Source: Megachile rotundata (lineage: Eukaryota > Arthropoda > Insecta > Hymenoptera > Megachilidae). Taken from it: DNA of 64,000 nucleotides. The notes below the pieces were generated by a model. It was not told the DNA's origin and ran no database searches. It was given only the letters and a program-made list of their open reading frames with translations. This document shows, in pieces, positions 59,701-64,000 of the stretch. Both the position numbers and the translations under genes were made by a program. Numbering within the stretch: the first letter of the stretch is position 1; every line of letters starts with the position of its first letter. Where the stretch lies: NCBI RefSeq assembly GCF_050947335.1, contig NC_134993.1:11470001-11534000 (forward strand). Direction: 5' to 3'.

Positions 59701-60375
59701 CAAAACCCCAACATCCCGCATCCAACCGTTCCCAAAGGTCCCCAAGCCCCGTTTATTTCCCGTGGCAGCAAGATTCGCTCTTGACTCGAGTATCGTTTCG
59801 CGACAAATATTTGAGCGTTCCCAAGTGGATTTTCGCGGGCGGTTCAGCGAACCCTGTTGGAAGAAGCGCGCGAAGCGGTCGCTCGATAAGGGACCAAGCT
59901 CGCGAGCGATAAGAGCTCCGACACGGTTCGAGGTTGTTCACCTTGGCGTCGTAGCGCGAGAGAGAGCGACGGCAGCCGGGGCCGATCTACGCAACGTGAA
60001 CCAAGCCAAGAGAAATAAAGGCGAGAAAAAGAGGCTAGAGAGATTAGAGGAAGAGGGGAAGATCGCAGTCTCTTATCGGGCTTCTGGTCGGTTCGGCTTG
60101 TGGCGTAGGGACGTTGTTGCGAGATTAGAACGACCCCGAGAACAGCTCAGAGAGTCGACGAACCGGCCCCTGATTGGACGCTGTCGAGTCAACGCTCCTC
60201 TGGCGACCCGCGGGAGGGGATTGTTGGGGAACCGGGAGAGGGGGGCAAATCGTGGACTGGGAGAGGACACAGCGCATCAATCGAGGTCACTGGGGACCAG
60301 GAGGAGGCCAGGCCATTGCCCGTGTGTCTTGCTTTTGAGGTTAGCCAGTCGTCAGCACGAGCGTAATTAGAAAAT
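59701..60375 (+). other. GC-rich island with a long open plus frame
   Basis: A 545-codon frame (58733-60370) begins in the repeat and continues stop-free for about 220 codons through this CpG-rich single-copy island. The island part is Arg-rich and purine-rich, with no recognised domain. Minus frames are also partly open. It may be coding, an exon, or a consequence of composition. Confidence 0.3.
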
Positions 60376-60660
60376 GCCCGATGGAGTTCGCGCCGGTGTC
60401 GAAACCAGCTCTTTTTTTTTCATTCCCCTACGCATCTTTCTGGACAACAGCTGCTCCCGATAACCCTGAATCGCTGAATCACTCGCTCTCGGACAAAAGC
60501 TTATTGCGTTATGCTTTCAAGCTTTTCTTACTTCAAATTCTGGACGTATTAGCATAGGACTACTGCGAATTCTTTACACTCTGATGAAGAGTCAATGATT
60601 AGTAACAAGTCTTTGTGCTGATGATTGCGCAGATTTCACTTTCGTTTACGATTCAACTAC
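60376..60660. other. Single-copy spacer
   Basis: T-run near 60410, otherwise mixed composition. Nothing was recognised. Confidence 0.5.
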
Positions 60661-60865
60661 CTGCGTACACCTGCTGGACACCTATGGCTACCTGTCTCAT
60701 ATGTGGACACCTATGGCTGTCTGTTTCATATGTGGACACTTATGACTACCTGTTTCATATCTATGGCTACCTGTTTCATGTCTGGACACCTACATTTCAT
60801 GGGTACCTATTTCATATCTGCATTCCATGTTACCTATCGCATATTTGCATACATACATAGGTAGC
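60661..60865. repeat. 30-bp tandem repeat, about six copies
   Basis: CACCTATGGCTACCTGTTTC followed by ATATGTGGA recurs with shortened later copies. The plus frames of about 80 codons are repeat-derived. Confidence 0.8.
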
Positions 60866-60999
60866 TATTTTACATTTATCTGTATAATGAGATCTAGGTA
60901 ACTACAGGAACTCACAACATTATATTAAGATTGTAGAGCAACAAGTTATAGTATCATAATTCTTCAAATATTTGTTTAAACAAAAGCTTCGAATTTCCG

Positions 61000-61012
61000 C
61001 TACCAGAGGGCC
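61000..61012 (+). promoter_or_regulatory. CTCF-like motif
   Basis: CTACCAGAGGGCC agrees with the known CTCF core CCASYAGRKGGCR at 11 of 13 positions by eye. It stands at the boundary between a repeat zone and a GC-rich zone. Chance matches are expected in 64 kb. Confidence 0.22.
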
Positions 61013-62526
61013 ACCGCTAACTCCTTTCTCACATGTGGTCCTCATCCAAATCCTCAAAACTCCAGCGAAAATCTACAAACCTAGCAAGAGAATTCCAAGC
61101 TCGAGCTAATCTTGCAGCAGATCCCGGTAATCCCCGTGGATATTTAAGAACGGAGGAAGGAGCTTTCGACCTCGTAGTTATGCTCGTTGGGTTAGGTCAG
61201 TGCTCTCGGGCGGATGCAACGACGAGGTGAAAGCATTCCAACATGGCGGATGGGGAGAGTGATCCACGGTCCAGCAGCAACGTACTTTCTCCGGAGATGG
61301 GGGAAAAGAAATCCGGAGAGGGGATGTATAGCGTAATTCGCTATCTCGTTACGTAACGGGGCCTACGTCTCAGCCGGTTGAACGGGTGTGTGACGTACTG
61401 GCGTACTCACGCAATTGAACGTCGGAATGCGTGTTCCGGTAAACGGAGAAATTGCATTAGGGACTAATAACCAGGGCTCGATCGCATGAAAATCGTACGC
61501 TTCCTATTCCGAGAGGAACAAAAGGTGGGCGAGCGCGCTTATGAACGGCCCCGGCGTGTAACTGTATACGAGAGGCACATCAGTCTCTTTTACGCTCGCA
61601 GAACAAGAGGGCGAGCGGGCTAGCCGAGTGTGTTGGTGACCTTCGATGATAGCCGTGGGTGGGGAGGCTGGTAGAGTAGCTAAACTACCAACGAAGGGGA
61701 AGGGAGGCCGAGGGGCGTACGGGGGTCGGTAAGGAGACCCAGTTCGAGTTTGTTGAACCGACCCGCCGGCGATTGGCCACACGAGTCGCGGAGTTCACTA
61801 CTTGCCGAACGGCCGGTAGGAGATGGAGAGGAGGCGGTGGGGCGAGGTGGCAGCCCGTTCGGTTAATTTCATCTTGCCCCAGTTACGGGCCAGGCAGGGT
61901 GAACGAACTAGCCTCGCGCCAAGGCCCCACCGACCTACTTTCCTGTTCTACGGACCTACGCGACAGAAAGAGACCGACAGTGCCTCTCCGCGCGCCGGAG
62001 TTCACGACGAGTTCAGGCCAGAGAGAGAGAGCGCCAACCGGAGCGACGAGGAGAGAATACGTGGAAGCGCTCGAACGGGACAAAGAGGGAGCGCGTGGGG
62101 GGAGGGCAGAACGCAGGGTGGGAGCCCCACTAGAGAGGCACACTATCTAGGCTAGAACCGCGAGCAAAAAGAAGAGAGGGAACCGTGAGACGTCGGTGGG
62201 ACAGAGAAACACGGGGAGGGAGAAAAATTGCCGGAGCGCCGAGTGGAAGGCCGCCGACCGAGGGCAACGAACTAGCCTCGTCCCGGGCCCCGCGACCTAC
62301 ATTCCAACCCCGCTGGAAAGTGAAACCGCCTCTTTCTCTATTCCTTCCTACCTGAATCGTGATCAACGCCGGCTCAAGAATGTTTTTACAAGCCGATTCG
62401 AAATCGAACGAGAGGGAAAATAACTCTCCCTTTCGTTCGCGCGTCTATGAACCTGTCAAAACACTTACCGGCCAAAACTCGCCCCAGGAGATTCTCGCTA
62501 TCCTGCGGCGCGCCGCGGTAACAAAC
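61013..62526. other. Large GC/CpG-rich single-copy region, likely first intron or regulatory
   Basis: About 1.4 kb of GC-rich and purine-rich DNA has overlapping open frames on both strands (for example plus 61773-62150 and 61823-62155, minus 61504-61782 and 61883-62143). No domain was recognised in any of them. If the minus-strand exon at 62640-62527 is real, this is the start of its first intron. ACATGGCGG near 61243 is another YY1/Pho-like word. Confidence 0.45.
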
Positions 62527-62640
62527 CTGAGCCGATTGCTCCTTGTCATTGTCTAAGTCGTTTGGCGGTGACAGTATATCGCCGGACGGCTGTTGTTCAT
62601 CGGCTGCACTGCCACGGGATTTGAACTCTTGCACCGTCAT
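62527..62640 (-). CDS. Probable first coding exon, unknown protein N-terminus
   Basis: The minus-strand ATG at 62640 is preceded in frame by a TAA 36 bases upstream. It opens 38 codons that end exactly at CTCAG|GTTTGT, a good donor, leaving phase 0. The peptide starts MTVQEFKSRGSAADEQQ and continues acidic and Pro/Ser/Asp-rich (PSGDILSPPNDLDNDKE). This is typical of a disordered N-terminus of a regulatory protein. I do not recognise the family. The upstream 62880-63120 region is CpG-rich, as expected of a promoter. A TCAGT initiator-like word lies at 62668-62664 on the minus strand. Downstream exons would lie at lower coordinates and are not identified. Reading through the donor gives an 84-codon frame with a less natural tail. 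Confidence 0.5.
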
Positions 62641-63130
62641 CTCTCCACGCGACAGTCTGTTGCACTGACTCGTTTAATTTTCCCGCCTGTTAACGCTGTC
62701 CGATAGTCCTAATGATAGTCTCGTATGGGGACAGAATTGGGGCGGGCATAACACGACCCGCTCCCATATGATTTCAACGAGTATTATTCTTCACTCTTTT
62801 CACTATGTGTCACCGGACACCGGCGCGAAACACAAGTTTGTTTTGGTTCGAACGTTCTTGTTAACTGTCCGCTTTTTCACTGTCCGCGCACGACAACACG
62901 ATCACACCGATCAAAACGAGCTGTTGCTTGCCTTATGGCGACCGCGTGGTCCCCGACGTAACTCCAAATCGAAGCTTGCACGTTATTAGTTGGTGTGTTG
63001 TGTGTGGCGTGCGATGCGGTGCGCGAGTGAGTTCGCCGCGGCGTGGTGTGTCGCGGCTTCGCGGCGCCTGCGCGCTGCACCGGCCATCAACACCAGTGTA
63101 CCGCGCCATTTTGGTGCCCCGCGCTTTTTT
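62641..63130 (-). promoter_or_regulatory. CpG-rich candidate promoter and 5' UTR
   Basis: The interval 62880-63120 is the most CpG-dense part of this end of the window and lies upstream of the probable minus-strand exon. It contains CGCGCCATTTTGG (AAAATGGCGCG on minus, YY1/Pho-like). The region has overlapping short frames and no array. Confidence 0.35.
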
Positions 63131-63700
63131 AAATACTCTTCAATAACAAGTTCATAATTTATCTCTGTCTATATTTTATGGGTGAATTGAAAATTTAAGG
63201 AGGAATCGTGAGAATTTTTCATTTGGGGATTTGGTTACTTGGGGAATTGATGTCCCGCGCTTTTTTAAACATGCGCTCTTACGACTGTGCGACTTAGTAC
63301 TCCATGATTTATATTTTTGAAAGGGTGAGTGTGGAAATTTTGGGATTAGGGTACTTTGAGATTTGGTGACTTTTGAATATGGGATTTTCCTTGACTTATA
63401 ATTGTAAGATTTATTACTGTCTCATTTTATTATTGTTATGTTAAGTAATTGAGTAATGTGATGTATTGCTTAGGTCAGATGGTATATTGCAGAAGAATAT
63501 TTGTTATATCGCATTTTTAGAGGAGCTGTTTAATGACTTGATGGAATTTAGAAATTTGGGATAGAAATTTGTGAATCTAGGAAGATGAAGGTCTAGGAAT
63601 TTAGGGACAAGGGAATTTGGAAATATAGGTGTATGGGACTTTTGAGATTTGGAGATCTAGGGATACTGGAAGATGGAGATTTGAAAATTCCCTAGTTTGG
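63131..63700. other. AT-rich single-copy spacer
   Basis: CCCGCGCTTTTTTAAA words occur near 63118 and 63253, otherwise AT-rich. G-rich low-complexity TTTGGGATT words increase after 63540. No gene was seen. Confidence 0.5.
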
Positions 63701-64000
63701 AAGGATTGAAATTCTCTTCACTTGTAAATACACAAATTCCGAAAATTCCAAGGTTTCCAAATTTCTAGTTTCCCATATCCCTAGATTCTCGGTTCCCTAG
63801 ATCCCAAAATTCCAAAATCCCCAAATACCAGGATTCCCAAATTTCTACTTTCTCAAATCCCTAGATTCTCAAATTTCTACTTCCCAAAACCCCTAGATCC
63901 CCAAATTTCTATTTTCCCAAATCCCTATATTCCCAAATTCCTAGATCTCTAAATCTCTAAATCCCTAAATCCCAAAATCCCTAAATCCCCAAATCTCTAA
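63701..64000. repeat. C-rich CCCAAATTTCTA array, cut by window end
   Basis: AATCCCTAGATTCTC, CCCAAATTTCTAC and CCCTAAATCCCC words recur at about 16 bp to the last base, so the array continues beyond the window. Confidence 0.85.

Noticed and set aside
61504..62366. Several overlapping frames of 75-125 codons on both strands
   Set aside because: GC- and purine-rich DNA lacks stops; simultaneous open frames on both strands and no domains argue against coding.

Overview
This is eukaryotic, AT-rich but CpG-tolerant DNA, most likely from an insect and probably a hymenopteran such as a bee. That assignment is inference. It rests on interstitial TAACCTAAC-type words, CpG-rich unique islands in an AT-rich background, a KRBA2-like (Ginger/TDD-type) DNA transposon remnant, and the absence of any operon-like gene packing. 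Nothing in the window looks bacterial or viral, and no rRNA, tRNA or CRISPR array was recognised.

The layout alternates throughout. About 30 different tandem arrays of 0.1 to 2 kb are separated by single-copy stretches of about 0.3 to 2 kb, many of them GC- and CpG-rich. Each array has its own word family, so this is not one satellite spread along the region. Unit lengths run from about 12-16 bp to 302 bp. Several arrays have a second-order period near 140-190 bp, close to nucleosome spacing. These include about 151 bp at 7.4-8.1 kb, 183 bp at 8.8-9.5 kb, 161 bp at 20.5-21.75 kb, 187 bp at 32.3-33.4 kb, 143 bp at 48.3-50.3 kb and 161 bp at 57.3-57.96 kb. Almost every long open frame in the window is a by-product of these arrays, because repeat units divisible by three keep a frame open. 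I do not treat those frames as genes.

The best-supported discrete objects are few. (1) A 900-bp DNA transposon remnant lies at 47396-48295. It has TGTTACCG...CGGTAACA ends, long imperfect terminal inverted repeats and a truncated, frameshifted KRBA2-like integrase N-terminal region. (2) A likely first coding exon lies on the minus strand at 62640-62527, with an in-frame upstream stop, a CAG|GTTTGT donor and a CpG-rich upstream region. (3) A GC-rich candidate coding exon lies on the minus strand at 22508-22280. Weaker exon-like or promoter-like hints lie at 15331-15463, near 29491, and at 42745-42990, where an E-box abuts a TATA box ahead of a 64-codon frame. Most of the window therefore reads as intergenic or intronic DNA.

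The most interesting structure is in the repeats. A perfect 16-bp palindrome, TCTAGGGATCCCTAGA, is kept in five tandem copies whose spacers have diverged. Two related satellite arrays sit in opposite orientation about 15 kb apart. One array is a nearly identical set of 253-bp higher-order units. An array of TGCGTCA words covers 1.1 kb. The single-copy islands repeatedly carry GGGTC/GACCC-type dyads.
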